A DNA stretch of 63,526 nt from Prorocentrum cordatum (GCA_963575745.1 CAUYUJ010015697.1:70161-133686); one strand, 5' to 3'. Shown: positions 50,946 to 62,440, counted from the first letter of the stretch. Notes: generated from the letters alone by a model not told the origin. Numbers and translations are program-made.

Positions 50946-51335
50946 TTGCGCGCGCCTGGTGGGGAGGGGAGCGCTCGTGGGCCACGCTGAGGGCCAGGGG
51001 CCAGGTCGACCAGACTTTGTTTCCACGTGGGAGGTGCGGCTTCATGACGGACGGGTGGGAGGAGGGCAGCAGCGGGAGAAAGGGTGGGGGAGTGATCAGG
51101 CGCTTCTCGGGCACAGAACGGGCAGCGGGGAGCAGGGCGAGTGGAGGGAAACGAGGGCGAAGGTGGTGGAGCGTAGGCAAATTGGAGGACGATGAAGAAG
51201 TTCTGGACGCTTCGCGTAACCCCCCCCCCAGCCCGTCCAGAAACGATGCCTAGGCGAGTTGTCTTGATCAGGGATGTGGAGGAGCATGCAGTGAAATGAC
51301 GGGTTGGGGAGGCCGCCATACCCCAAGAGGGGGAG

Positions 51336-51460
51336 GATGGAGGAGGAATTGGAGGAGGAGAAGGGGGAGGGGGAGGGGGAGGGGGAAACAGAAGGAGGGA
51401 GGAGTAACAGGCGGAGGAGGAGGAGGAGGAGGAGGAGGAGGAGGAGAAGGAGAGCGAGCA
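51336..51460. repeat. (GGA)n microsatellite
   Basis: GGA and GGGGGA units, about 120 bp. Confidence 0.95.
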
Positions 51461-51474
51461 GAATGGCCAAAGGC

Positions 51475-51715
51475 CTTTTGGATGCGTCTCGGAGTCTCTC
51501 CGGATGTCTCTTGAAAGCGTCTCGGAATCTTTTTGTGGCGTCTTGAGGGCCTCTTGGCGGTCCTGGTGGCCTCTTGGAGCGTCTTTGGTGTTTCGGGTGA
51601 GCCTCTTAGGGCCATTTGGGGAGCTCCTGGGAGCCTCTTGGGGACCTCTTCGGGGCCTCTTGGGGCCTCTTGGGCGCCTCTTGGGGCCCTTGTGGGCCGT
51701 CATGGGGCAATCTTG
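51475..51715. repeat. minisatellite of GGCCTCTTGG-type units
   Basis: GCGTCTCGGAGTCTCTC, GGGCCTCTTGGCGG, GGGCCTCTTGGGGCC and similar 12-18 bp units. It belongs with the region at 46085-46850. Confidence 0.8.
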
Positions 51716-52590
51716 GACGAGATCGATCAAAGAAAGGGGGTTCAAAAAGAGTTCCCTCCATGAAGCTAACATTTGCCACCACTTAAGTATGTAAAATCAA
51801 CGATGTGCGCATTTTCGCAGAGGCCGTCCTGGACGATCCAACGAATCGTGACCCCGCCCCCCCCCCGCATCCAGGTCCACGGGACGGGCAGGGTGAGGGG
51901 TAAACCCATCCTCGAAGGGGATGAAGGGGAGCTGGAAGTGGAAACACCCTGAACCACTCACACCTAGAAAGGGTTGGCAGGAGTGCTAGGCGTGGGTAGG
52001 GGAGTGGGGGAGTGGGATTAAGGGATACAGTCAGGGCGCTGAAATAAGGACTGGTTCGGGTTCCGAAGGGGCTCGCTTTTCCTCATTCATTTCTGCCGTT
52101 CCTCTAGCCCTCCTCCTGCGCACAGGCGCTTCGGGTGCCGAAAAAGGGGCCTCGCTCCTTATGTAGCGGTTCTTATACTTCAGCAGCTTACCTGTAGAAG
52201 GGGAGCAGATGACCACGGAGGCGCGGCTTCCGAGCCGGCTTGTGGGGGGGAGCGGGAGCTTTGAGCGTTGCGTAAGGGGGGGGGGTCAAAAATGGGAGGG
52301 GGTGGCGAGGGTGGTCCAAAAAGGTACCCAAACGGTTCCTAAACGAGCCGTCTGGGGCCTCCGGAGGGGCCCGAAAGAGGCACGAAAGGGGACCGTTTCT
52401 TACCTCCCCATTGATGACCCCCCCCTAGGCCACGCCCAAGAGCCGCGCTCTTGGGAAAGCACACGCGTGTCAGGGGAGCGGACAGGGAGTGGAGGGTCAA
52501 GGAGGGTGCCCAGGCTGCCATGCCCCAAGTGGTGGGCTGTGGCGGCTCCCTCGGCCCTCCTCGCTCTCTCCTCCTTGCTCTCTCCTCCTT
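51716..52590. other. intron sequence, no gene recognised
   Basis: Ordinary-complexity sequence. 52030-52180 has inverted words (GAAATAAGGACTGGTTCGGG / GGTGCCGAAAAAGG..CCTTAT) and resembles 36105-36245, so it may be another MITE family at low identity. No exon found. Confidence 0.45.
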
Positions 52591-52594
52591 GCTT

Positions 52595-52920
52595 CCTTGC
52601 TTTCTCCTCCTCCTCCTCCTCCTCCTCCTCGCTCTCTTCTCCTCCTCCTCCTCCTCCTCCTCCTCCTCCTCTCCTCCTCCCTCCTCCCTCCTCCTCCTCT
52701 CCTACCCTCACCTCCTCGTTCCTCCCCTTTTCTCCTCCTGCTTTTTCCTCCCTTCTCGTCCCCCTCCTCTCCCCCTCATTTTCCTCATCCGCCTCCTCCT
52801 CCTCCTGCTCCTCCTCCTCCTCCTCCTCCTCCTCATGATCATCCTCCTCCTTCTCCTCCCCCTCCTCCTCCTCCTCCTCCTCCTCCTCCTCCTCCTCCTC
52901 CTCCTCCTCTTCCTCGGTAG
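52595..52920. repeat. (CCT)n microsatellite
   Basis: About 325 bp of TCC triplets with interruptions, ending about 80 bp before enolase exon w7. Confidence 0.95.
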
Positions 52921-53000
52921 GAGGTAGGAGAGAGGGAACAGGATGCCCCGAACGGCTAGAGGGGGGCAGACCCTTTCTCCTGTCGAAACAGATGGCGCAG

Positions 53001-53112
53001 GACGATTGGGACGCGTACAAGCTGTTCATGGATGCCGTGGGCAAGGACGTGCAGGTCGTTGGGGACGACCTGCTGGTGACCAACCCCAAGCGCATCGCAA
53101 AGGGCATGGAAG
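53001..53112 (+). CDS. ENO: enolase exon w7 (metal ligand D320)
   Basis: Encodes DDWDAYKLFMDAVGKDVQVV then GDDLLVTNPKRIAKGME plus the first base of the next codon. The Asp320 metal ligand lies in VVGDDL, and TNPKRI is conserved. The acceptor is GATGGCGCAG; the donor is GAAG|GCCGTG, a GC-starting intron in phase 1. It joins w6 to give FDQ-DDWDAY, the expected sequence. Confidence 0.95.
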
Positions 53113-54360
53113 GCCGTGGTTGCTCAGAGCCTCTGTTTCGGCCGTTGGCGGGAGTGGAGATCCAGGAGGTTGGACGGCTCCATCCTCCCACCGCCCTCAT
53201 CATCGCTCCTCATTGGGACGGGTGGGTCGGGTGGGGGGGGAGGGAGGACGTGAGTTGCTGGTCCTTGTGGGGGTACGTGCCTATGTGCTGTCCGCCCTTC
53301 GTGCGGATCGCACCCGTTGAGGGGCCCAGCATGGGCATGGCCCGATATCATTGTCGCAATGCGACGCCCAGAAGCGTTCACGGCACACCCCTTAGTGTGA
53401 GTAGGTTCTTTCCCAGGGCCACTTTGATGTCCCGGTTAACTGGTACTACACCACAACCATAAGGGTAGAAGTAAGAAGCTAGAATCGTCCCAACCACTCA
53501 AAAAGCCTCAAATCGGGTAGCCGGCCGTGCAATATCCCAGGGACGGTGCATTGTCCCAGTACAGGGGAGCATCCCGCCGCAGACTAACGAATTGAGGTAA
53601 AGGCAAAAGTGCGGGGTCAAGATTGCGACCTGCACTGTACAAAATCCATCCTGACAGCAGGTGTACCTTCAACAGCAAGTACGATGAAGACCTTCAGCGA
53701 AATGGCGCAGCCCCATGGCCGCAGCCTGGCGATCCGGCGGGCTGCCACAGTAGCCGCACACGTGCGAAGCTTGAATACGATTTCGCTGAAGATCAGACCG
53801 GAAGCATCAGAGGAAACCTGTAAAGCATAACCCCGTCTGTTGGAACATCCGCTCTTGCTGTAATCCCAGAGGCCCTCAAGGGGCGGTGTGGAGAGCGCCG
53901 CAATGTACGTGGAGAAGCATGTCGCATTGCCGAAGAATATCACGTCGTACAGACATGTGACTCGAACTCCTCCTCTCCCAGGGCCATTTGACTTGAACTC
54001 CTCCTCTCGCATCTACGTTCCCTCATCTCTCCTCATTCTCCGACCCTGCATTCGCCCACGTCCTTTCATCCTCATCCTCATCCCTCCTCGTTGTTCCTTG
54101 TTTTTCCTTCCTGGGCCCTCTCCACTCTCTTCCTCCGCTTCCTCCTCCGTCCCCCACCCATTCCCATCCTCTTCCATTCTCCCTTCGCCACCGGCAACGT
54201 ACAAAAGTCTTTCCAAAGCCTCATCACCCCTCCCTCTCCCCACAGCCAGCCTTGCTTTCAGACGTATCCGAAAGTCCAGGCACATGATCATAGGTTCCAC
54301 GAAACATCGAACATCAACATTACAGCATCCAAACACCATAGACCATCATATATCCTTGTC
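53113..54360. other. intron sequence, no gene recognised
   Basis: 1.25 kb of ordinary complexity, pyrimidine-rich at 54000-54200. Frames up to 130 codons show no domain. Confidence 0.5.
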
Positions 54361-54381
54361 TCCCTCTCTCTCTCCATTTCG

Positions 54382-54417
<36 letters not shown>

Positions 54418-54440
54418 TTTCTCTTTTGTTTACATGTGTA
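54361..54440. repeat. (CT)n microsatellite
   Basis: CTCTCTCTCT with T interruptions, about 60 bp, followed by TACATGTGTATACAGTTACA-type sequence. Confidence 0.9.
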
Positions 54441-54699
54441 TACAGTTACATGTATATACTTATGTAGATTTGAATGCGTTTATACATGTGCGAAAAGGGC
54501 GCGTTTTGTGTACATTGGGAAGGGGGAGGGTCGAACCTGGGTGGTACCCCCCGCTGACATGCAATGGTGTGGGTTCGAACCGGGGGGGCCTGAATTGCAA
54601 AGGGGGGGGTCGAGCTTGGGGGGGGCCCTCCCTCCCCAGTGGCAACCGGCGACTGCGAGCGCCAGCGCCGGCGCCGTCGGGTAACTACGACGACGACGA

Positions 54700-55090
54700 T
54701 CGAGTACTAGGATGCCATGAAGGCTGGATCGAGCCCTCATAAGATTCGTTGAGAGCTGGACCAAGCCCTAATAGAGTTCTTTTTAGGTTGGATCTAGCTA
54801 TGATAGGATTCCATGTGATATTGATCGAGCGATCGAATTACAACTGGATCCAGCTACAGTAGAATTCTTTTAGAGTTGGATTCAGTCAGACGGGGATGCT
54901 TTTAAAAGTGGATCTAGCTACAGTAGGATTCCCGTCGAGCTAGATCGAGCTGTAGTAGGTTTCAAGTAGAGTTGTCAACCATAGTCGGATTCCAGTAGGG
55001 TTGGACCGAACCCGACTAAGTTGCTATTATCGTTGGACACAGCTGTAGTTGGATTATATCAGAGCTTGGTCGAGAACTAGTAGGCTTCTA
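54700..55090. repeat. degenerate tandem repeat of 40-60 bp
   Basis: GGATCGAGC, GGATCTAGCTA, TAGTAGGATTCC and GAGCTAGATCGAGCTG words recur about eight times. Low identity between units. Non-coding. Confidence 0.7.
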
Positions 55091-55439
55091 CTACGAGGGG
55101 GAAGGGGGGGGCGGGGCGGTGCGACTCCCACCCCTCCCTGGACAAGCCCCATTGGAACGGGGGGTGGACAGGTTGAGATGCTGGTGTCCGGGAGGGGCGG
55201 GCCCCCCCGATTCTCCGAGCGTTTCAAAGGCTTCCAAGGGAGGACGGGACGGTTCCGACGTGTCCATGCATTTGTTCCAAGCAAACGTCCACAAAACGCT
55301 CTCCCTCCCACCTTTGTATACGTTGCACCCTGCACCTGCGGATAAGTGTGAGGGACGGGCGGGGACGTCGGCAGTCTGCGAGACTCTGGAGAAGCCCGCC
55401 GCAGGCGCCAAACTTTCACAAACTATACAACGAAACCAA
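55091..55439. other. intron sequence, no gene recognised
   Basis: Ordinary-complexity sequence between two repeats; nothing recognisable. Confidence 0.4.
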
Positions 55440-55695
55440 AGTGGATCGGTCGCGGGTGGGTCGCGGGTGGGTCATGGTCGCGGGGTGGGTCGCAATTGGG
55501 TCGCGGGTGGGTCGCGGATGGGTCGCGGGTGGGTCGCGGGGTGGGTCGCGGGGTGGGTCGCGGGTGGGTCGCGGGTGGGTCGCGGGGTGGGTCGCGGGGT
55601 GGGTCGCGGGTGGGTCGCGGGTGGGTCGCGTGTGGGTCGCGGGTTGGGTCGCGGGGTGGGTCGTGGGGTGGGTCGTTGGTGGGTCGCGGGGGTGC
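55440..55695. repeat. GGGTCGCGGGT minisatellite
   Basis: About 250 bp of 10-12 bp units GGGTCGCGGGT / GGGTCGCGGGGT in near-perfect tandem. It gives repetitive Gly/Arg/Val frames. Confidence 0.95.
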
Positions 55696-55989
55696 AGACA
55701 ACAAACAACAACAACAATCAGTTTACCCTCATGCGCGATGTTTCCACACGAAGCATGCGACCGTCATGATCACCATCCCCCTCATAATTAGGGGGGCTCT
55801 TTTTCTACCGCGGGGCCCGTTATTCTCATTCCCAGATCTCCCGCCCAGTGAGGTTTTGCAAACACCTCCCCCGAGGAATCTCAACATATCCCGCCCTCGA
55901 AAACACATGCCCGCGCCGTGCTGCGCCGATGCGGGACCGAGCCACTTGACTGCCCTGGTGGGGATGGGGGCTGTCGGCGGCGAGACAAG

Positions 55990-56762
55990 GACCTGGCCCT
56001 GAATAGAAGGGGAGGAAGTCTCGGGCACGGCCGCTGTTGTTGCCAGGAGCGGCGCCAATGCCGAAGAGAGTAGGGCCGCTAGTCCTGCGCAGAACCGTAA
56101 AGCAAAACGGCGGTTCTCGGCGGCGAGGGGGAACACCGCCTTGAGTAAGAAGGGAAGAAGCCTCGAGCGGGAGCCGTGGTTTTGTCGGGACGGGGGCTGT
56201 CGGCGGCGAGGAACAGCACCGTCCTTCGGAAAAAGGGAGGAAGCCTCGAGCAGGAGCGTTGCTCTTGCCGGGAGCGGCGCCAAATCAAAAGAGGGTTGGG
56301 CGCCAGTCCAGCGTAAGACTGGAGGAAGTCTCGAGCGGGAGCGCTGGTTTTGTCGGGACGGTGGTTTTCGGCGGCGACGAGGAGCACCGTCTTGAGTAAA
56401 ACATGAAGAGGTCTCGAGCGGGATCGCTGTTTTTGCTGGGGGCGGCGCCGATGAGAGAAATAGTAGCGCGCCAGTCCGAGGTAAAACGGCAGGAAGCTCC
56501 GAGACGGAACGCTGGTTTTGTTGGGACAGCGGTTTGCGGCGGCGAGGAGGAGCACTGCCTTGAGTAAAAAAATGAGGACGTCTCGGGCGGGAGCGTTGTT
56601 TTTGCTGGGGGCGGCACCGATGAGAGAACGAATAGCGCGCCAGTCCAAGGTAAAACGGGGGGAAGTCTCGAACGGGAGCACTTGTTTTGTTGTGACGGCG
56701 GCTTTCGGCGGCGAGCAAAAGCACCACCCCTGATGAAAAAAAGGAAGTCTCGAGCGGGAGCG
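55990..56762. repeat. 167-bp satellite, array 1 (about 4.5 units)
   Basis: The landmark GTCGGGACGGCGGTTTTCGG with GGCGAG occurs near 56185, 56350, 56518 and 56687 (spacing 165-169 bp). Within each unit GTCTCGAGCGGGAGCG appears twice, about 83 bp apart, so the unit is a dimer of diverged 83-bp halves. A second array lies at 60280-60720. Confidence 0.88.
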
Positions 56763-56861
56763 TTATTGTTGCTGTTGTTGCTGCTTCTGCCGATGCTGCT
56801 GTTGTTGTTGGTGGTGTTGGTGCTGGTGTTGGTGTTGTTGTTGTTGGTGGTGGTGTTGTTT

Positions 56862-56896
<35 letters not shown>

Positions 56897-57062
56897 TTGT
56901 TGTTGTTGTTGTTGGTGTTGTTGTTGTTGGTGTTGTTGTTGTTTGTGTTGTTGGTGTTGTTGGTGGTGTTGTTGTTGGTGGTGGTGGTGGTGTTGTTGTT
57001 GTTGGTGTTGTTGTTGCTGTTGTTGTTGTTGGTGTTGGTGTTGGTGTTGTTGTTGTTGTTGC

Positions 57063-57136
<74 letters not shown>

Positions 57137-57185
57137 TTGTTGGTGTTGGTGTTGGTGTTGTTGTTGTTGTTGTTGTTGTTGTTGA
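56763..57185. repeat. (TTG)n microsatellite
   Basis: About 420 bp of GTT triplets with GTG, GCT and GGT variants; gives poly-Leu, poly-Cys or (minus) poly-Asn frames. It directly follows satellite array 1, as a TTG tract also precedes array 2. Confidence 0.95.
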
Positions 57186-57986
57186 ACATTATTAATTCTA
57201 AAGAATAATTATTGTTGGGACCCCTGGTGCACGGCCCCCCCGCCGCGCCTAGGCCGCAGCACATTTTCATCATTTTTTCGCGAAAGCTTCAGAAAAGTGG
57301 ATGGGGTCCAGATCCGGTTGTTTTGTTGTAATCCGTTTTCCCTTGCAAAAAACACTATAAAATGACATTTCTTGTTATAATATAATCAAATTTCAAGAAT
57401 CCCTTGCAACAAATAAGGTAAAGTGGACATTCGCGCGCGCAAGACGAAATCCTTCCAAAAGCTTAGTGTTCGGAGCGATTTTAACATAAAAACATCAAAA
57501 ACCAATGGTTTTTCAACAAAAAAATGTCAAAATCTCATCCCGCGCGCTCTTGCGGATTCGTAGGGAACCCAACACTTTTTAAACATTTCTGTCAAACGGG
57601 CTTTTGCGAGCAACTTTTTCGAACTTCTGCGACAACGGTTGCGCACCTGCCAGGGCCATCATCCCTGTCAAATAATATCATGCGGGACACATTCGTTTTT
57701 TGCGCGCGCGCGCCGAAATCTCCAAAAACCATTGGGCTTCTTAAGAATTTTAGCACCGCGCATCATAAAATCACCAAATCGTTTAGTACACCGCACTCAC
57801 ATCTATACCCCTGTGCGGGTGTATGTGCGGCCGTTTTTGCGCTGTCATGTGCGCGCATGTGCGCGGCATGTGCCAATCATGTGCCAGGCCTTGTGTTGTT
57901 TTGTTGTCTTGTCTGTGTTATTTCTTGATTCTGCTCTGGTTTTTTTTTGTGAGGCCCTTTTTTGGTATGGACTTTTTTTTCTCTTT

Positions 57987-58018
<32 letters not shown>

Positions 58019-58669
58019 CTTTCTTTCCTTCCTTTCCTACTGTGCACGCTCGTGGCCCGGGGCATGTGGCGGGGGCATGTGCGCTGTTTTTTGGTGTATC
58101 CAATCATACGCACATGCACGCACAGTCTCGACGCACATGCGCGCACATGCCTTGCACAGCGGGAGGTATTCGAGACATCGCCAGCACTTCTGTCAATCGG
58201 CACATGCACGCCACATGCCTGTTGCAACCTGTATAGGGAGGCCGCGCGGGCCCGCACAGCAAGCACCATGCGGGTGAACGCGCGGGCGCACATGCGTTGC
58301 CACATCCCATATTGCACATGCCACAGCGCCATCGCCCCCCCTTTTTTTTAGGAGCTGTCTGGGACCCCTGTGCCTCCAATGCCTCCTGGCTTTCGCAGAG
58401 CTAACCTGGTGCGTGCCAGGGTTTCCTGAAAGAGTTTGTTGTGCGTTTAGACTCGCCCGCTGCTGGCGGGGGTGGTTATTCGCCCGGTTCGTGAGCTGGC
58501 GGTGGAGTGCCCTCCTAGTAAAATACTCTCCCGCGCGCCTTCTCAGCTCGGCCGGAGAAGCAGGGGCGGGGTGGGGGAGGTGGAAGGGGGAGGGGGAAGG
58601 AGGGGGGGGCGGAGGAGGCGGGCGCCCCCAGCTCGGCCGGTCCGCCCGCCTGTTCGGTTCGGCCAGAGG
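57186..58669. other. AT-richer intron sequence, no gene recognised
   Basis: 57260-57800 is the most AT-rich unique stretch of the window and resembles no gene. A poly-T run lies at 57988-58020. GCACATGCGCGCACATG words recur at 57845-57885 and 58100-58320, and again at 59460-59640. Frames here lack domains. Confidence 0.5.
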
Positions 58670-58755
58670 AGGAGGAGGAGAAAGAAGAGGAGGAGGAGGA
58701 GGAGGAGGAGGAGGAGGAGGAGGAAGAGGAGGAGGAGGAGGAGGAGGAGGTGAGA
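58670..58755. repeat. (GGA)n microsatellite
   Basis: About 80 bp of GGA triplets. Confidence 0.95.
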
Positions 58756-59044
58756 GTTGTGAGGATGTCTCAGGCGAAAGTGGCTTGACGGCCCGAGCTC
58801 AGGGAATCTCGGAATCGCTGGCCTGGCTCGGCCACTGGCGAGCTCGGCCTGTGCGAATACTGTGCGTACCTGTGCGGGGCATGTGCGGGACGTGCAAGAA
58901 TGCCGGGGCCGACGTTCGTCTCCGGGCGCCGGCGCATTCGCGTCCGCGCGCAAACCGCGCGCGGACGCAGCGTTCGCTTCATTGCGCGGCCCCGACAGAC
59001 GGGGCGCCCCGCTCACGCTCCGCACAGGCGCGGCTAGTGTCTCG

Positions 59045-59455
59045 GCCTTTTCCGCTTGAGACCCTCGCAACTCTGGGTTCCGAGATGCCCTGATCAGGTG
59101 GTCAGGCCACTCCTGCCTGAGACATCCTCGCAACTCTGGGTTCCGAGACGCCCTGGGCTGAGGTGGTCAGACCACTCTCGCCAGAGACATCCTCGCAACT
59201 CTGACGTCAGAGATCTCTTGCCCCATGGTGGTCAGGCCACTTTCGCCCAAGACATCCTCGCAACTCAGACCTCGGAGGTGTCCTGCCCCATGGCCCATGG
59301 TGGTCTGGTCACCTTGACCAGCGACATCCTCGCCACTCTGGTTTCCAAGATGCCCTGCCCCATGGTGGTCCTGCCACGCTTGCCTGAGACATCCTCGCAA
59401 CTCTGGGTTGCGAAATGCCCCGAACTCAGGTGGTCAGGCCACTATCGCCTGCGAC
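59045..59455. repeat. tandem repeat of about 62 bp, six to seven units
   Basis: Each unit has GAGACATCCTCGCAACTCTG, a variable GGTTCCGAGA.GCCCTG and GGTGGTCAGGCCACT. Units begin near 59060, 59120, 59187, 59250, 59315 and 59388. The inverted word TGGTCAGGCCA allows a hairpin in each unit. It is preceded by 58756-59044, in which no gene is seen. Confidence 0.88.
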
Positions 59456-59649
59456 ATCTCTGCGGCATGTGCGGGCATGTGCGTCTATGCTTTCAGAGGT
59501 TTGCTTGGCCGTGCATTCGACTGTGCGTCCGACGGTGTGGCATGTGCGCACATGTGCGGCAATGCTGTTGAGGCTTTTGTATATTTGCATGGGCATGTGC
59601 ATGCGACTGTGCGGCATGTGCCTGCATGTGCGGCCCCTTCCGGACCACA

Positions 59650-59860
59650 ATTTCAAAGTGAGCACTATAGAAGTGAGCGCTATAGAAGTGAGTCCGGTGT
59701 ACGTATCATGTGTATCATGTGTATCATGTACCATATGCATCATATGCAACAGATGTTCTGTGGGAGGCTTAACAACTTCTGTGGGTTAACAAGGCTTAAC
59801 AACTTCTGTGGGTGTACGAACGTAGGCTTAACAACTTCTGTGGGTGTGTACTCCACGCCA
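59650..59860. repeat. three short tandem repeats in succession
   Basis: GCTATAGAAGTGA (2-3 units, 59660-59695), GTATCATGT (3-4 units, 59703-59735) and AGGCTTAACAACTTCTGTGG (3 units, 59766-59850). Confidence 0.85.
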
Positions 59861-60059
59861 GTGTAGTAGCCACGGTCGTCCGCAGGCCACGAAGTGAAGT
59901 GTCCGAACGTCATAGGGCGGGAAGCTGGGTGTGGGTGGTGGCGAAGAGTCGTGTGGATATTTGGTAGAGCTTGCACTGCCCCCCCACAAAGTGGGGGTAT
60001 TGGCTGGCGTCGCATGAAAACCCTGGCACTGGTGAGAACACTGAGCGTTCGGGTAAAGT

Positions 60060-60060
60060 G

Positions 60061-60138
<78 letters not shown>

Positions 60139-60140
60139 GG
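60060..60140. repeat. (TTG)n microsatellite
   Basis: About 78 bp of pure TTG triplets. Confidence 0.97.
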
Positions 60141-60149
60141 GGGGGCCAT

Positions 60150-60850
60150 TTGTGGCGCCCCCCCAAGCCGCTCGAGCGTGAGCATCATTTTCAATGAATG
60201 CAGCGGGCGCCGAGGCGAGAACGCCAAGGCGCCTGGCGGGGGGGTCCAACAATACTAAATGTTGAAATAATTAGCATTAGGAAGCCTCGAGCTCGAGCGG
60301 GAGCCGTGGTTTTGTCGGGACGGGGGCTGTCGGCGGCGAGAAACAGCACCGCCCTTAGGAAAAAGGGAGGAAGCCTCGAGCGGGAGCGTTGTTCTTGCTG
60401 GGAGCGGCGCCAAGTCAAACGAAAGCACAGCGCCAGTCCAGCGTAAGACTTGAGGAAGTCTCGAGCGGGAGCGCCGGTTTTGTCGGGACGGCGGCTTTCG
60501 GCGGCGAGGAGGAGCACCGCCTTGAGTAAAAAAATGAAGAAATTTCGAGCGGGATCGCTGTTTTTGCTGGGGGCGGCGCCGATGAGAGAAAGAGTAGCGC
60601 GCCAGTCCAAGGTAAAACGGGAGGACGTCTTGAGTGGGAGCCCTGGTCTTTTGTTGGGACGGCGGCTTTCGGCGGCGAGCAAAAACACCGGCCAGGAGGA
60701 AATCTCGAATGGGAGCGGTGTTGTTGTTGGGGGGCCGGTTTGGCGGTCCCCCAAACCGCTTGAGAGTGAGCCTCATTTTCACTCAGAATGCAGCCGGCGC
60801 CGAGGCGAGAGCGCCAGGGCGCTTGTAAAGGGGTCAAACAATACTACTTG
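60150..60850. repeat. boundary duplication enclosing 167-bp satellite array 2
   Basis: The flanking block (CCCAAGCCGCTCGAGCGTGA, CATTTTCA, ATGCAGCGGGCGCCGAGGCG, GGTCCAACAATACTAAATG) at 60155-60260 recurs at 60743-60850 with a few changes. Between them are about 2.6 units of the 167-bp satellite (landmarks at 60313, 60479, 60652). The arrangement suggests that array and flank move or duplicate together. Confidence 0.85.
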
Positions 60851-60864
60851 TTTAGGAATTTTAC

Positions 60865-61085
60865 AAGCAGCAACAACAACTACAACTACAACCACTACAA
60901 CAACAACAACAACAACCACAACCACAACCACACCAATAACAACAGCAACAGCAACTACAACCACTACAACTACAATTACAACCACAACCATAACCACAAC
61001 AATCACAACAACAACAACCACAACAACAATATCAACAAGATCAACAACAACAGAAACAACAACAACAACACCAACAACAATCAGT
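60865..61085. repeat. (CAA)n/(ACC)n microsatellite
   Basis: About 220 bp of AAC triplets with ACC, CTA and ATC variants; the complement of the TTG tracts nearby. Confidence 0.95.
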
Positions 61086-61282
61086 TTAAACTGTTCGCTC
61101 TTATCCGTCTGGGTGTCCGTTAACGCGTATTTCCGAAACCCTCGATATTCGCCCTCTTCGTCTTCGATCGTCCCTGGCCGGGCCCCGGCAAGCGGCAGGG
61201 CGGCCGCGGACCGTCGGCCTGGCCAGCGGCAGCGCTGATCGGCAGCAACCGGACCCCAAGAGGGACGGACAGACAGGGGACC

Positions 61283-61370
61283 GACCACGACGACGACAAC
61301 GACGACGACGACGACTGCGATGACGACGACGAACGAAAGCGAAAGCGAGAGCGAGAGCGAGAGAGAGAAC
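61283..61370. repeat. GAC and GAGC short repeats
   Basis: GACGACGACAACGACGACGA followed by GCGAAAGCGAGAGCGAGAGC. Low complexity. Confidence 0.9.
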
Positions 61371-61384
61371 GACAGCAGGGCCAC

Positions 61385-62125
61385 GATGGGCACGAAGTAG
61401 GCCACGAGGGGCGACAGCGGGGACACGAAGGGAACGCGAACGAGCGGGGGCCAAGAAGGGCAGATCATGCAGGCCCGCAAAAGGCAACGACGTGGCTACT
61501 GAGGGTAGCAACTGGGCCGCGCAGGACAGCGAGGGGGCCACATAGGGCGACAGCGGGGCCACGAAGGGCACGCACATGGGGCCACGACGGGCGCGAACGA
61601 GCGGGGGCCACGAAGGGCATGCGTAGATTGGGCCGCGGAGGGCAAGAACAGGGCCATCGAGGGCAGCAACGGGGCCACGAAGGGCGACAGCGGGACCACA
61701 AAGGGCATGCACATGGGGCCACGACGGGCGCGAGCGAGCGGGGGCCACGAAGGGCAGGCGTGCACATGGTGCCACGACGGGCAGCGATGGGGCCACGAAG
61801 GGCTGCAACGGGGCCGCGATAGGCAGCGAGGGGGCCACGAAGGGCGGCAACGGGGCCACGAAGGGCAGCGAGGGGGCCACGAGGGGCTGCAACGGGGCCA
61901 CGAAGGGCTGCAACGGGGCCACGAAGGGCTGCAACGGGGCCACGAAACAAAGCGAAAGGGCCACGAAGGGCTGCAACCTTGCCACGAAGGGCAGCGAGGG
62001 GGCCACGAAGGGCTACAGCGGGTACACGAAGGGCAGCGAAGGGAGCCACGAAGGGCTGCAACGGGGCCATGAAGGTCAGCGAGGGGGCCACGAAGGGCTG
62101 CAACGGGGCCACGAAGGACAACGAG
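61385..62125. repeat. 21-bp minisatellite (GGGGCCACGAAGGGC...)
   Basis: About 740 bp of units GGGGCCACGAAGGGCAGCGA / GGGCCACGAAGGGCTGCAAC of 20-22 bp, most regular from 61780 to 62120. All long frames across it, on both strands, are repeat translations. Confidence 0.93.
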
Positions 62126-62219
62126 ATCCCGATTCTTAAATAATCTGTGAGGGGGTCCTAAGCGTGAGCGCGGCTCCTGGGTGCCTGAGTGTCGGGAGCG
62201 CGGGGCTTGAGTACACTGC

Positions 62220-62440
62220 CGGAAATTCCAACACAAGGGCGCTATTATTGAGTAAGTTGCAAGCGAGTCCCCAGCGAAAGCGCAATTCCAGGGCGCCGGG
62301 AGAGCGATTCTTGAAACAATTGCAAGGAAGTCCCAAGCGAGAGCGCGATTCCTGAATAGAATGCGACGAAGTCTCGGGTGGGAGCGGGGGTCCTGGCTAA
62401 ATTGTGAGGACGTTTTGGGCGGAAGCCGTTGTTGTTGCAA
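62220..62440. repeat. degenerate repeat of about 50-60 bp
   Basis: GCAAGCGAGTCCCCAGCGAAAG, AAGGAAGTCCCAAGCGAGAG and GACGAAGTCTCGGGTGGGAG recur. The GAAGTCTCG-GGGAGCG theme is shared with the 167-bp satellite. Confidence 0.6.

Noticed and set aside
54500-54620. GGTTCGAACC near 54570 looks like a tRNA T-loop
   Set aside because: No acceptor stem, anticodon arm or D arm can be folded around it; the surroundings are G-rich low-complexity sequence.
55439-62120. Several frames of 100-300 codons over the minisatellites and satellites
   Set aside because: All follow the repeat period and occur on both strands; none has a motif.
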